Of a stretch of DNA of 64,000 nt, positions 8,855 to 17,634 are shown in pieces. Under the pieces are notes generated by a model, which saw only the letters and a program-made list of their open reading frames with translations, made no database searches and was not told where the DNA came from. The position numbers were made by a program, and so were the translations under genes. Origin of the DNA: Oscillospiraceae bacterium (GTDB lineage Bacteria; Bacillota; Clostridia; Oscillospirales; Acutalibacteraceae). Every line of letters starts with the position of its first letter. Within the stretch, counting starts at the first letter, position 1. The stretch lies in contig SVOK01000003.1 of the NCBI GenBank assembly GCA_015066445.1, positions 1 through 64,000 of the forward strand, read 5' to 3'.

Positions 8855-9130
8855 GTAAAATGCGTTGAAGGAATTATTTCCTATGCTTTAACTTCTTTAG
8901 AGAGTCGGCGGTTGGTGTAAGCCGATGAAGATGTGTAGGTTAAGTCTCATCCCTGAGCAGAACGGCTGAAATTTCAAGTAAGCTGTTACGGCGAGCTCCG
9001 TTATCATGGCTAAAGGCTTGTTTGAGTCTTGATGAGTGACCGTTGTGTAATACGGTAATCAGGGTGGTACCACGGATATTGTTTATTCGTCCCTGAGATT
9101 GCAAGGATGTGCAGTCTCAGGGCTTTTTTT
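8855..9130 (+). ncRNA. T-box leader, leucine (CUC) specifier, with terminator
   Basis: An RNA element that reads uncharged tRNA and lets transcription continue when the amino acid is short. The T-box itself is AGGGTGGTACCACGG (9061-9075). The stem I apical region has AGAGAGTCGGCGG and GGTGTAAGCCGA. The terminator is CCCTGAGATTGC / GCAGTCTCAGGG (9091-9122) plus a T run to 9130. Aligning AAGTCTCATCCCTGAGC with the conserved specifier-loop pattern NNN-A-YYCYTGAGC (as in glyQS leaders) puts the specifier codon at 8946-8948, CTC, meaning leucine. This fits an isopropylmalate-synthase-like first gene. Confidence 0.93.
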
Positions 9131-9190
9131 ATAGCTTTCTGCACATAGTCTGGCAGAGCTGTCTGCCACATTAAGAAAGGAACGATTTTT

Positions 9191-10570
9191 ATGAAAAACA
9201 TCAAAATTACTGACATTACTTTATGCCGAAACAAAGCGCTCAGCTTTAAGGAGCGTATTGAAATTGCAAGACTTCTTGACCGACTTAATGTTGATACCAT
9301 AGAGATTCCACAAATTGATAATATTAAGAGTGATACTTTGCTTATCCGTACAATTTCTTCATTTGTTAAGGAGAGTAAATTATCTGTTTGCTGCGGATAT
9401 AATGCTGAGGGTGTTGAGCTTGCAGCAGCCGCTCTTAACAATACTAAAAATCCCGAAATCAGAGTAGAGCTCCCAATGAGCCCCGTAGGTATGGAGTATA
9501 CCTGCCATAAAAAGGCTCCTGCTATGATAGAGCTTATTAAGACATTGGTAACTTCAGCTAAGGAAAAATGCGAAAATGTTCAGTTCTGTGCAGTTGATGC
9601 TACCCGTGCAGAGGAGCAATTTTTGACAGAGGCTATTAATACTGCTATTGAAGCAGGTGCTAATTCTGTAACAGTTTGCGATACCACAGGCGAAATGTTG
9701 CCCGATGAATTTGCAAGGTTTGTTGAAAATATTAAGACTAATGTTAAGGAAACGGAATTTGCAGTTTCTATTGAGGATAAAAACGGTATGGCAACAGCGG
9801 CTTCCATCTTAGCTGTAAAGTCAGGTGCAGACGGCGTTAAAACTGCAGTTTCAGGCGGTGTTGCAAGCCTTGAAACCTTTGCGGGTCTTATCAAAAACTG
9901 CGGAAACACCTGCGGCTTCAGCTGTAATATCAAGTATACAGAAACAGGCAGAATTGTAAAGCAAATTGCAAGAATTACCGATTCTAATACCGCAACTGCC
10001 GCTCCTGCGGTGAGAAGCGAGGCTGAAAATGCTATTCATCTTGACAGTAATGATAGTGTTGAAGCTGTGGCTGTTGCAGTTCAGAGCCTTGGTTATGACC
10101 TTTCCGAAGATGATATTGCAAAGGTTTATGAGGAATTTGTCCACATTGCTTCTAAAAAGCGAGTTGGAGCTAAAGAGCTTGATGCTATTGTTGCGAGCAC
10201 CGCTTTGCAGGTTCCCCCCACATATAAACTTATAAGCTATGTAATAAACAACGGTAATATTATTTCTTCCTCTGCTCAACTGCGTCTTTCTAAGGGTGAC
10301 GAGGAGTTAGAGGGTATTTGCATCGGCGATGGTCCTGTTGATGCAGCTTTCAGGGCTATTGAGCAGATTATTGGAAGACATTATGAGCTTGATGATTTCC
10401 AGATTCAGACCGTTACCGAGGGTAGAGACTCTATGGGTTCTGCTTTGGTACGTCTTCGTGAGGGCGGTAAGCTCTATTCTGGCACAGGTATTTCTACCGA
10501 TATTTTAGGAGCCAGTATCCGTGCTTATATAAATGCACTTAATAAGATTGTTTACGAGGAGGCAAACTGA
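9191..10570 (+). CDS. Isopropylmalate-synthase-like protein with degenerate catalytic residues
   Basis: A 459-aa protein with a HMGL/DRE-TIM-like barrel (about 1-270) and an intact LeuA-type C-terminal regulatory domain (about 345-459; DGPVDAAFRAIEQIIG, VTEGRDSMGSA, GTGISTDILGASIRAYINALN). The catalytic metal sites of true LeuA are missing. The DTTLRDGEQ-type motif is replaced by DITLCRNKALSF, and the HxHND motif by SIEDKNGMA, so both histidine ligands and the Asp are lost. The GERAGN loop is also absent (SGGVASLE). It lies directly behind a leucine T-box. It may be a divergent synthase, a regulatory partner or a non-catalytic homolog; the true reaction is unknown. Confidence 0.8.
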   Translation: MKNIKITDITLCRNKALSFKERIEIARLLDRLNVDTIEIPQIDNIKSDTLLIRTISSFVKESKLSVCCGYNAEGVELAAAALNNTKNPEIRVELPMSPVGMEYTCHKKAPAMIELIKTLVTSAKEKCENVQFCAVDATRAEEQFLTEAINTAIEAGANSVTVCDTTGEMLPDEFARFVENIKTNVKETEFAVSIEDKNGMATAASILAVKSGADGVKTAVSGGVASLETFAGLIKNCGNTCGFSCNIKYTETGRIVKQIARITDSNTATAAPAVRSEAENAIHLDSNDSVEAVAVAVQSLGYDLSEDDIAKVYEEFVHIASKKRVGAKELDAIVASTALQVPPTYKLISYVINNGNIISSSAQLRLSKGDEELEGICIGDGPVDAAFRAIEQIIGRHYELDDFQIQTVTEGRDSMGSALVRLREGGKLYSGTGISTDILGASIRAYINALNKIVYEEAN

Positions 10571-10571
10571 T

Positions 10572-13076
10572 ATGAAGCTGTCATTTTCTACTAAGGGTTG
10601 GCATAACAGCTCATTTGAGGATTTTTGCGCCATTGCTAAGGATTTAAAGTTTCAGGGAATAGAACTTCATAACATACATAACCGCCTTTTTACTGATAAG
10701 GACGGAGCTTTTCACGATTATACCGCCGCAGCAACGGTAAGAAAGCTTTATGAATTAAAGCTCAATATTCCCTGCATTGATTCTATATGTGACTGCGGTA
10801 AGACAAGCGAAAAGGAAGATACCATTACAGAAATTCGCACCTGTATCAGTATTGCTAAAAACCTTAAAATCCCCGCTGTAAGAGTGCGTGCAATAGGGGA
10901 CGGTGATACCGATGCTTCCTTTGCTTGTGCAGAAGATATAATCAGAACCTTGTTGCCTGAGGCTGAAAATGCCAATATTTCAATTCTGGTTGAGACTTCG
11001 GGTATTTTCTGTGATACTGCAAAGCTTTTGCAACTTCTTAACACCTTTGCTTGCGATAATCTGGCAGCTTTGTGGGATATGTATTCAACATATTTCATCG
11101 GTCATGAGGAAGCAGAGACCACCATTAAAAACTTAGGCGCTTATGTCCGCCATGTTCATATCAAAGATGCCGCTGAGGAAAACGGCGAGCTTAGCTTCTG
11201 CCTTATGGGCGAGGGTAAGCTTCCTATAGAAGAAATGATGCTGGCGCTTCGTTCTGTTAACTATGACGGTTTTGTATCTTTAGAATGGCACCCCGAATGG
11301 TGTGAAGAGCTTGACGATATGGAGATTATTTTCTCTCAGTTTGTGAGCTTTATGAAGCAGTTTGGAGATACCTCCAAAAATGAATCTGCTCTTTATTACA
11401 ACCGTGCTCATACAGGTAAATATGTCTGGGAAAAGGATTTGCTTATTGATGCTACTTTTTCAGATGTATTAGACCGTATGGTTGAGGAATTTCCTGACCA
11501 GTATGCCTTTAAATACACTACACTTGATTATACAAGAACTTATAGCGAATTCCGTGACGATGTGGATACCTTTGCACGCTCTCTTATAGCTCTTGGTGTA
11601 AAGGCAGGAACACATGTAGCTGTTTGGGCTTCAAATGTGCCTCAGTGGTATATTGCTTTCTGGGCAACTGTTAAAATAGGCGCAGTTTTGGTAACTGTTA
11701 ATACCGCTTATAAAATTCACGAAATAGAATATCTTTTAAGACAGTCGGATACACATACAATTATTATGACCGAGGGCGCTAAGGATATAGCTTACGGTGA
11801 AATTGTGGCAGAGCTTTGTCCTGAGCTTGAAACACTTAAGGCCGGCTCACCCTTACACGCAAAGCGTTTACCCTTCCTTAGAAATTGCATAACAGTTGGC
11901 TTTAAGCAAAAGGGTTGTCTTACTTGGGACGATGCTATTGACCGTGCCGCTCAGGTACCTGTAAGCGAGGTTTACAGAATGGCAGCTCAGGTTGATAAAG
12001 ACGATGTATGTAATATGCAGTATACTTCGGGTACAACGGGCTTCCCCAAGGGCGTTATGCTTACTCACTATAACGTTGTTAACAACGGTAAATATATAGG
12101 CGACCATATGGAGCTTTCAACTGCGGACAGAATGATGATTCAGGTGCCTATGTTCCACTGCTTCGGAATGGTGCTTTCTATGACAGCATCTATGACTCAC
12201 GGTGCTACAATGTATCCTATGCCATACTTCTCACCAAAGCCTTCCTTGGCTTGCGTTCATAATGAGCATATCACCGCCTTTAACGGTGTGCCTACTATGT
12301 TTATTGCTATGATGCAGCACGCTGATTTTGCTAAAACAGACTTTTCTTATATGCGTGTTGGAATTATGGCAGGTGCTAACTGTCCTGCTGACCTTATGAA
12401 AAAGGCAACTGAGGTTATGAATATGAAGGAAATCGTATCTGTTTACGGTCAGACCGAGGCTAGCCCCGGATGTACAATGAGCAGCTACTATGATTCCTTA
12501 GAGGTTCGTACAGAAACAGTAGGCTCTGCTTTTGCAAATGTTGAATGTAAAATTGTTGACCCTGAGACAGGTCTTGACTGTCCTGACGGTGTGAACGGTG
12601 AGTTTGTAGCAAGAGGCTATAATATTATGAAGGGCTATTATAAAATGCCTAAGGCCACAGCAGAGGCTATCGATAAGGACGGCTGGCTTCACACAGGCGA
12701 CCTTGCTTGCAGAGACGCTGACGGTAACTACCGCATTACAGGCAGACTTAAGGATATGATTATCAGAGGTGGAGAAAATATCTACCCAAAGGAAATAGAG
12801 GAATTTATTTATACCTGTCCTAAGGTTCGTGATGTTCAGGTTATCGGTGTTCCCGATGAGCAATACGGTGAGGAAATTATGGCTTGCATTATCCTTAAAA
12901 AGGGTGAGGAAATGACTGCCGACGAAATGAAGCAGTATATTGCGGCTCATATGGCTCGTCATAAGGTGCCACGCTATATTGATTTTGTAAACGAATTCCC
13001 GATGAATGCGGCAGGTAAAATTCTTAAATATAAAATGCGTGAGGATGCCGCAGAAAAGTTAGGACTGAAAAAGTAA
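10572..13076 (+). CDS. Fusion: sugar-isomerase-type TIM barrel + AMP-forming acyl-CoA ligase
   Basis: An 834-aa two-part enzyme. Residues about 1-275 resemble xylose-isomerase-like/IolE TIM barrels with metal-ligand candidates in ILVETSG, ALWDMY, VRHVHIKDA and VSLEWHPEW. Residues about 295-834 are an ANL-superfamily ligase with the ATP loop MQYTSGTTGFPKGVMLTHYN, VYGQTEASP, GWLHTGDLACRDADGNY, GRLKDMIIRGGENIYPKEIE and the C-terminal lysine of NAAGKILKYK, so the ligase half looks active. The track's TTG at 10533 lies inside the previous gene; the ATG at 10572 follows GAGGAGG. The order barrel-then-ligase in one chain is unusual. Acyl substrate unknown. Confidence 0.88.
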   Translation: MKLSFSTKGWHNSSFEDFCAIAKDLKFQGIELHNIHNRLFTDKDGAFHDYTAAATVRKLYELKLNIPCIDSICDCGKTSEKEDTITEIRTCISIAKNLKIPAVRVRAIGDGDTDASFACAEDIIRTLLPEAENANISILVETSGIFCDTAKLLQLLNTFACDNLAALWDMYSTYFIGHEEAETTIKNLGAYVRHVHIKDAAEENGELSFCLMGEGKLPIEEMMLALRSVNYDGFVSLEWHPEWCEELDDMEIIFSQFVSFMKQFGDTSKNESALYYNRAHTGKYVWEKDLLIDATFSDVLDRMVEEFPDQYAFKYTTLDYTRTYSEFRDDVDTFARSLIALGVKAGTHVAVWASNVPQWYIAFWATVKIGAVLVTVNTAYKIHEIEYLLRQSDTHTIIMTEGAKDIAYGEIVAELCPELETLKAGSPLHAKRLPFLRNCITVGFKQKGCLTWDDAIDRAAQVPVSEVYRMAAQVDKDDVCNMQYTSGTTGFPKGVMLTHYNVVNNGKYIGDHMELSTADRMMIQVPMFHCFGMVLSMTASMTHGATMYPMPYFSPKPSLACVHNEHITAFNGVPTMFIAMMQHADFAKTDFSYMRVGIMAGANCPADLMKKATEVMNMKEIVSVYGQTEASPGCTMSSYYDSLEVRTETVGSAFANVECKIVDPETGLDCPDGVNGEFVARGYNIMKGYYKMPKATAEAIDKDGWLHTGDLACRDADGNYRITGRLKDMIIRGGENIYPKEIEEFIYTCPKVRDVQVIGVPDEQYGEEIMACIILKKGEEMTADEMKQYIAAHMARHKVPRYIDFVNEFPMNAAGKILKYKMREDAAEKLGLKK

Positions 13077-13883
13077 ATGGTTAACGGTATTTATACAATA
13101 GATGCACATTGCCATATTTATCCCGAAAAAATAGCCGCAAAGGCCGTTGCAGGTACCGATAATTTTTACGGTGAAAATTCTGTTGGTAAAGGTACGGTTG
13201 AAGACCTTATTGAGCGAGGCGATAGGGCAGGGATAGACTGTTTTATTGTTCAGTCGGTGGCAACAACTCCCCGACAGGTGGCAAGTATAAATAATTTTAT
13301 AGCCACCTCGGTTGCGGCTAATCCTGAAAGGCTTGTGGGTCTCGGCACACTTCACCCTGAAAGCGAGGATATTAAGGGCGACATAGAGCAGATAATTGCT
13401 TTAGGTCTTAAAGGAGTAAAGCTTCACCCTGATATACAGGCATTTAAAATAGACGACTACAGATGCCTTAAAATTTATGAGCTTTGCGAAGAAAATGGAT
13501 TGCCGATCCTAATGCACACGGGCGATAACAGATATGATTATTCAAATCCTAACCGACTCTTACCCATTCTTGATATCTATAAAAATCTTACCGTAATAGG
13601 AGCTCATTTGGGTGGTTGGTCAATTTGGGAGGAAGCAGTTTCAAAGTATAAGGATTGTAAGAATTTTTATGTTGACTGTTCTTCAAGCTTTAATTATATT
13701 GACAAAGAAACGGCAAAGCGTATTATAAGAGCGTATGGTGCAGATAAGGTCCTGTTTGGAACGGATTACCCGATGTGGTCGCATAAGAGCGAGCTTGAAT
13801 ATTTTTTCTCGCTCGGACTTGACGAACAGGAAATTATGAGTATACTAAATATAAACGCAAAAAAACTTTTTAATTTGGAGTGA
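13077..13883 (+). CDS. Amidohydrolase-family (TIM-barrel) metal-dependent hydrolase
   Basis: A 268-aa amidohydrolase_2-like protein with the N-terminal metal motif IDAHCHIYPEK (HxH), then GVKLHPDIQ, LMHTGDN, GAHLGGW and the terminal Asp motif LFGTDYPMW. Such enzymes are hydrolases or decarboxylases of small acids. The ATG abuts the upstream stop codon with no gap and the stop overlaps the next gene's possible GTG start, so it is tightly operonic with the T-box-controlled genes. Specific substrate unknown. Confidence 0.85.
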   Translation: MVNGIYTIDAHCHIYPEKIAAKAVAGTDNFYGENSVGKGTVEDLIERGDRAGIDCFIVQSVATTPRQVASINNFIATSVAANPERLVGLGTLHPESEDIKGDIEQIIALGLKGVKLHPDIQAFKIDDYRCLKIYELCEENGLPILMHTGDNRYDYSNPNRLLPILDIYKNLTVIGAHLGGWSIWEEAVSKYKDCKNFYVDCSSSFNYIDKETAKRIIRAYGADKVLFGTDYPMWSHKSELEYFFSLGLDEQEIMSILNINAKKLFNLE

Positions 13884-13888
13884 CCGAA

Positions 13889-15163
13889 ATGAAAATAGGT
13901 ACTAAATGTGTTCAGGGCGGCTATACACCCGGCAACGGCGATCCGAGACAAATCCCAATAATTCAGAGCACAACCTTTAAATATGCCACAAGTGAGGATA
14001 TGGGCAAGCTTTTTGACCTTGAAGCCAGCGGATATTTTTATTCACGCCTTCAGAATCCCACTTGTGATACTGTAGCAGCTAAAATTTGCGAGCTTGAGGG
14101 CGGTACTGCCGCAATGCTCACCTCGTCAGGTCAGGCAGCTTCGTTCTATTCAATTTTTAATATTGCTTCTTGCGGTGACCATATTGTTTCTTCTTCAACA
14201 ATTTACGGCGGAACATATAACCTTTTCGCTGTTACTATGAAGAGAATGGGTATTGAGTTTACCTTTGTATCACCCGACTGTACAGAGGAAGAGCTTAATG
14301 CTGCATTTAAGGAGAATACAAAGGCGGTATTTGGTGAGACTATTGCAAACCCTGCTCTTAATGTGCTTGATATTGAAAAGTTTGCAAATGCAGCTCACAG
14401 CCACGGTGTTCCCCTTATTATTGATAACACATTTGCTACACCCGTTAATTGCAGACCTTTTGAGTGGGGCGCAGATATTGTAACCCATTCCACCACTAAG
14501 TATATGGACGGTCACGGCTCGGGCGTTGGCGGTTGTATTGTTGATTCTGGTAAGTTTGACTGGACTAAGTATTCCGATAAATTTCCTGGACTCTGCACCC
14601 CTGATGACAGTTATCACGGTGTAACTTATACTGAGCGTTTCGGCCTCGAGGGCGCTTATATTACCAAGGCTACAGCACAGTTAATGCGTGACTTTGGCTC
14701 AATTCAGTCACCACAGAATGCTTTTCTCATTAATTTAGGTTTAGAGAGTCTCCATCTTAGAATGAAGAGACATTGTGAAAACGGTTTGGCTGTTGCCAAG
14801 GCTTTAGAGGCTGACAGCAGAGTATCCTGGGTAAATTACCCTGGTCTTGAGTCAAGTAGAGATTATGCTTTGGCTCAGAAGTATCTGCCAAACGGTAGCT
14901 GCGGTGTTGTAAGCTTTGGTGTTAAGGGTGGCAGAGCTGCTGCTGAGAAGTTTATGAAAAATCTCAAAATCGGAGCAATTGAAACCCATGTTGCTGATGC
15001 CCGTTCTTGCTGCTTGCACCCTGCAAGTGCAACTCATAGACAGATGAATGAGGATGAGCTTATTGCGGCAGGTATTTCAGGTGACCTTATCCGTTTCTCT
15101 TGCGGAATTGAGGATGCTGAGGACCTTATTGCTGATATTAAGCAAGCACTTGATAATATTTAA
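13889..15163 (+). CDS. metY: O-acetylhomoserine sulfhydrylase (PLP-dependent)
   Basis: Makes homocysteine from O-acetylhomoserine and sulfide. Cys/Met-metabolism PLP fold: [20 protein letters not shown] at the N-terminus, [21 protein letters not shown], and the PLP lysine in [17 protein letters not shown]. About 424 aa, normal for MetY. The track's GTG start at 13880 overlaps the upstream stop; the ATG at 13889 is better spaced from TTGGAG. It is the last gene of the leucine T-box operon. metA, which makes its substrate, follows a terminator. Confidence 0.94.
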   Translation: MKIGTKCVQGGYTPGNGDPRQIPIIQSTTFKYATSEDMGKLFDLEASGYFYSRLQNPTCDTVAAKICELEGGTAAMLTSSGQAASFYSIFNIASCGDHIVSSSTIYGGTYNLFAVTMKRMGIEFTFVSPDCTEEELNAAFKENTKAVFGETIANPALNVLDIEKFANAAHSHGVPLIIDNTFATPVNCRPFEWGADIVTHSTTKYMDGHGSGVGGCIVDSGKFDWTKYSDKFPGLCTPDDSYHGVTYTERFGLEGAYITKATAQLMRDFGSIQSPQNAFLINLGLESLHLRMKRHCENGLAVAKALEADSRVSWVNYPGLESSRDYALAQKYLPNGSCGVVSFGVKGGRAAAEKFMKNLKIGAIETHVADARSCCLHPASATHRQMNEDELIAAGISGDLIRFSCGIEDAEDLIADIKQALDNI

Positions 15164-15172
15164 TTTCAAAAC

Positions 15173-15204
15173 AAAAACCTTCCTCTTGAAAAGGGAAGGT
15201 TTTT
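15173..15204 (+). terminator. Intrinsic terminator after metY
   Basis: Stem AAAACCTTCC / GGAAGGTTTT with a 10-base loop and T tail ends the T-box operon 10 bases after metY. Confidence 0.88.
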
Positions 15205-15246
15205 ATGTTATTCTATAATAAAATTATATTAATCGGGGTACAGTTT

Positions 15247-16167
15247 ATGCCTATTAAAATTCCAAATGATTTACCCGCAGTAAAAACGCTTAACGACGAA
15301 AATATATTTGTTATGACCGAAACAAGGGCAATAACACAGGATATTCGTCCGCTTAAAATATTGCTTTTAAATTTAATGCCTAAAAAAATTGAGACCGAAA
15401 CTCAGCTTTCCCGCTTACTAGGTAACTCACCGTTGCAGGTGGATTTAGAGCTTATTCATACTAAAAGTCATAAGTCTAAAAACACTTCTGCAGAGCATCT
15501 TTTAGCCTTTTATAAAACCTTTGACGATGTTAAAGACCGTACCTTTGACGGTATGATTATCACAGGTGCCCCTGTTGAACAGATGGAATTTGAAGAGGTT
15601 GAGTATTGGGAAGAGCTTTGCGAAATTATGGAATGGACCAAAACTCACGTGCACAGCACTTTCCATATTTGTTGGGGCGCTCAGGCAGGGCTTTATTACC
15701 ATTTCGGTATAAATAAAAAACCGTTAGATAAAAAGATGTTCGGAGTATTCCCGCATAAGGTGGATTATAAAAAATCCATTCTTTTCAGGGGGTTCGACGA
15801 TGTATTTATGGTGCCTCATTCAAGACACACCACAGTTGATGTTGACGATGTTAAAAAGATTAAGAATTTAAAAGTTCTTTCAACCTCTAAGGAAGCAGGT
15901 CTTTACGCTGTATCAACAAAGAACGGAAAGCAGATTTTTATTACTGGTCATTCTGAATATGATGCAGATACTCTTATGAATGAATATTTAAGAGATGTTT
16001 CACAGGGGCTTCCTATCGAAATGCCTAAAAATTATTTCAAGGATAATGACCCAAAAAAAGGCCCCGTTGTTTCTTGGCGTTCACACGCAAATCTGCTTTA
16101 TTCAAATTGGCTTAACTATTTTGTTTACCAGACAACGCCTTACGATATTGAAAAAATCAAAAAATAA
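15247..16167 (+). CDS. metA: Homoserine O-acetyltransferase (MetA family)
   Basis: Acylates homoserine, the first committed step to methionine. Family marks are [11 protein letters not shown] at the start, the nucleophile in [15 protein letters not shown] and the catalytic His in [11 protein letters not shown]. In the acyl-CoA selectivity loop ([14 protein letters not shown]) a glutamate sits where E. coli MetA has glycine; in this family that change is known to favour acetyl-CoA over succinyl-CoA, agreeing with the neighbouring MetY. The track's start at 15205 lies in the terminator; the ATG at 15247 gives the expected N-terminus (306 aa). Confidence 0.94.
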   Translation: MPIKIPNDLPAVKTLNDENIFVMTETRAITQDIRPLKILLLNLMPKKIETETQLSRLLGNSPLQVDLELIHTKSHKSKNTSAEHLLAFYKTFDDVKDRTFDGMIITGAPVEQMEFEEVEYWEELCEIMEWTKTHVHSTFHICWGAQAGLYYHFGINKKPLDKKMFGVFPHKVDYKKSILFRGFDDVFMVPHSRHTTVDVDDVKKIKNLKVLSTSKEAGLYAVSTKNGKQIFITGHSEYDADTLMNEYLRDVSQGLPIEMPKNYFKDNDPKKGPVVSWRSHANLLYSNWLNYFVYQTTPYDIEKIKK

Positions 16168-16175
16168 TAATTCTT

Positions 16176-16206
16176 AAAAGCTTCGGCAAATGCGCTGAAG
16201 CTTTTT
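16176..16206 (+). terminator. Intrinsic terminator after metA
   Basis: Stem AAAAGCTTC / GAAGCTTTT with inner GC pairs and trailing Ts, directly after metA. Confidence 0.8.
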
Positions 16207-16226
16207 GGATTTTGGAATAACTAAGT

Positions 16227-16270
16227 AAAAAAGCAAAAAAGTCCGATTAAATCGGACTTTTTTGCTTTTT
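16227..16270. terminator. Long bidirectional terminator
   Basis: A near-perfect 20-bp stem, AAAAAGCAAAAAAGTCCGAT pairing with ATCGGACTTTTTTGCTTTTT across a 3-base loop. A and T runs on both sides allow termination in both directions; it would end the - strand small gene at 16281 and back up the metA terminator. Confidence 0.88.
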
Positions 16271-16280
16271 GCCTTATGGA

Positions 16281-16418
16281 TTAGCAACCGCAGTTATTGT
16301 CGCAACCACAGCCACAACCGTTGTTGTAGGAACCATTGTTGCCGCAACCGCCACAGCAGAAGATGATGAGGATAAGGATTATAATCCAAGAGCAATTATT
16401 ACCACCAAAGTTACACAT
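16281..16418 (-). CDS. Tiny Cys/Gly/Asn-rich membrane protein (45 aa)
   Basis: Too short for the ORF track. The - strand reads MCNFGGNNCSWIIILILIIF, then CCGGCGNN and a tail of repeated CGCGC. A single hydrophobic helix (about residues 11-20) is followed by a Cys/Gly/Asn-rich tail: 11 Cys in 45 residues. AAGGAGG lies 9 bases before its ATG and a strong terminator follows its stop, so it looks like a genuine gene. It resembles small high-cysteine proteins annotated in Clostridia as 'chorion class high-cysteine' and, in layout, small spore/membrane peptides. Function unknown; metal binding or a spore-coat role is possible. Confidence 0.75.
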   Translation of the reverse strand: MCNFGGNNCSWIIILILIIFCCGGCGNNGSYNNGCGCGCDNNCGC

Positions 16419-16605
16419 TTAAGAAAACCTCCTTTTTTGTTTTCATCACATACTATGCAAAAAACAGAAAGGGTGTTACAGAAAATTGATTTTTAAAAAA
16501 AGCTCTATTAGTATAATTGATATATACCGCAGCAAATTTAATCTATTTGACTGTCGGGGTAGAAACCAAGAAATTATCCAAAGTATAGGCGTGATAAAAA
16601 AAGAA

Positions 16606-16654
16606 CTTGACTTTTCCTGACTTTCGTGTATAATAAAAGTCAGGGAAAGTCAAA
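16606..16654 (+). promoter_or_regulatory. ctsR promoter with two CtsR operator boxes
   Basis: The promoter is TTGACT (16607-16612), 16-base spacer, TATAAT (16629-16634). Two heptad-repeat boxes close to the CtsR consensus RGTCAAANANRGTCAAA flank it in opposite orientation: CTTGACTTTTCCTGACT (16606-16622, reverse orientation, over the -35) and AGTCAGGGAAAGTCAAA (16638-16654, over the start region). Binding by CtsR would block transcription until heat or protein stress, giving autoregulation. Confidence 0.85.
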
Positions 16655-16670
16655 AAAGAGGTGCTTAAAA

Positions 16671-17123
16671 ATGAGAATGAGTGATTTAATAACAAGGGAA
16701 ATAATAAGAATGCTTAATGAATCCGAGGAGAATACCGCCGAAATTCAGCGTAACGAATTTGCAGGGCTTATAGGCTGTGCGCCAAGTCAGATTAATTATG
16801 TGCTTTCGTCCAGATTTACTCCTGAGCACGGTTATATTATCGAAAGCAGGAGAGGCGGCGGGGGATATATCAGAATTAAAAGAGTTATGCTTAATTCCTC
16901 GTCGGCTTTTATGCACATAATAAATTCAATTGGGGATAGTATAGATTCTATGAGCACCAGAATTGTAATAGAAAACTGTCTTGAGGCAGGACTTATTTCG
17001 TCAGAAATTGCCCGTATTATGGCGGCGGCAGTATCTAATTCTGTTATGCAAACAGTGCCGCCGATGCTTAAAGATAATTTAAGGGCCACCATACTAAAGC
17101 AGATGCTTTTGACCCAAATCTAA
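16671..17123 (+). CDS. ctsR: CtsR, repressor of class III heat-shock genes
   Basis: A 150-aa repressor of clp genes. The winged-helix DNA-binding part ends with the glycine-rich wing ESRRGGGGYIRIKRV, diagnostic for CtsR, and NEFAGLIGCAPSQINYVLSSRF is the recognition-helix segment. The track's GTG at 16626 lies in the promoter; the ATG at 16671 follows AGAGGTG. It leads the operon ctsR-mcsA-mcsB-clpC; McsB normally phosphorylates arginines in the CtsR wing to release it. Confidence 0.96.
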   Translation: MRMSDLITREIIRMLNESEENTAEIQRNEFAGLIGCAPSQINYVLSSRFTPEHGYIIESRRGGGGYIRIKRVMLNSSSAFMHIINSIGDSIDSMSTRIVIENCLEAGLISSEIARIMAAAVSNSVMQTVPPMLKDNLRATILKQMLLTQI

Positions 17124-17136
17124 AGGAGTGATTTAT

Positions 17137-17634
17137 ATGCTGTGTGAAAAATGCGGAAAAAATAATGCTACTACACATATCCGCTCGGTAGTTAACGGAG
17201 TTGTGAAGGAGCTTAATCTATGTAGCCATTGTGCGGCATTAGAAGGATATACAGGTATATCTCATAACAGTCTTGCAGGTATGTTAGCTTCAATGCTCGG
17301 TGATGTTACAGAGCACAGAACAATTGCGGAAAAGGTTAAATGCCCTGTTTGCGGAGCTGATTTTCATACTATTGCTGAAAGCGGCAAGGTTGGTTGCGCA
17401 GAGTGCTATAAAACCTTCAGAAAAGAGCTGTTGCCTTATCTTAAAAGGGTACATGGAAGCACTCATCATGCAGGAAAGGTGCCTAACAGCGCACCGCTTG
17501 CGGTAGTGCCACAAAAGGAAACCGTTGAAGATTTGAGGTTTGAGCTTAACCGTCTTGTTAGTGAGGAAAAATACGAACAAGCGGCAGTTATAAGAGATAA
17601 AATTAAGAAAATGGAGGCGGAAAATAATGAGTAG
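17137..17634 (+). CDS. mcsA: McsA, zinc-finger activator of McsB
   Basis: A 165-aa partner of the arginine kinase McsB. It has two zinc-finger pairs (MLCEKCG with LCSHC, and CPVCG with CAECY) and a C-terminal UVR motif (LRFELNRLVSEEKYEQAAVIRD). The ATG at 17137 follows AAAGGAG; the stop overlaps the mcsB start by eight bases, implying coupled translation. Confidence 0.94.
   Translation: MLCEKCGKNNATTHIRSVVNGVVKELNLCSHCAALEGYTGISHNSLAGMLASMLGDVTEHRTIAEKVKCPVCGADFHTIAESGKVGCAECYKTFRKELLPYLKRVHGSTHHAGKVPNSAPLAVVPQKETVEDLRFELNRLVSEEKYEQAAVIRDKIKKMEAENNE

Noticed and set aside
16269-16496. 75-aa + strand ORF (track) starting MPYGLATAVIVATTATT
   Set aside because: It overlaps the - strand Cys-rich peptide gene and a terminator, begins inside the terminator, and has no good ribosome site; its repeats mirror the Cys/Gly codons of the opposite strand.
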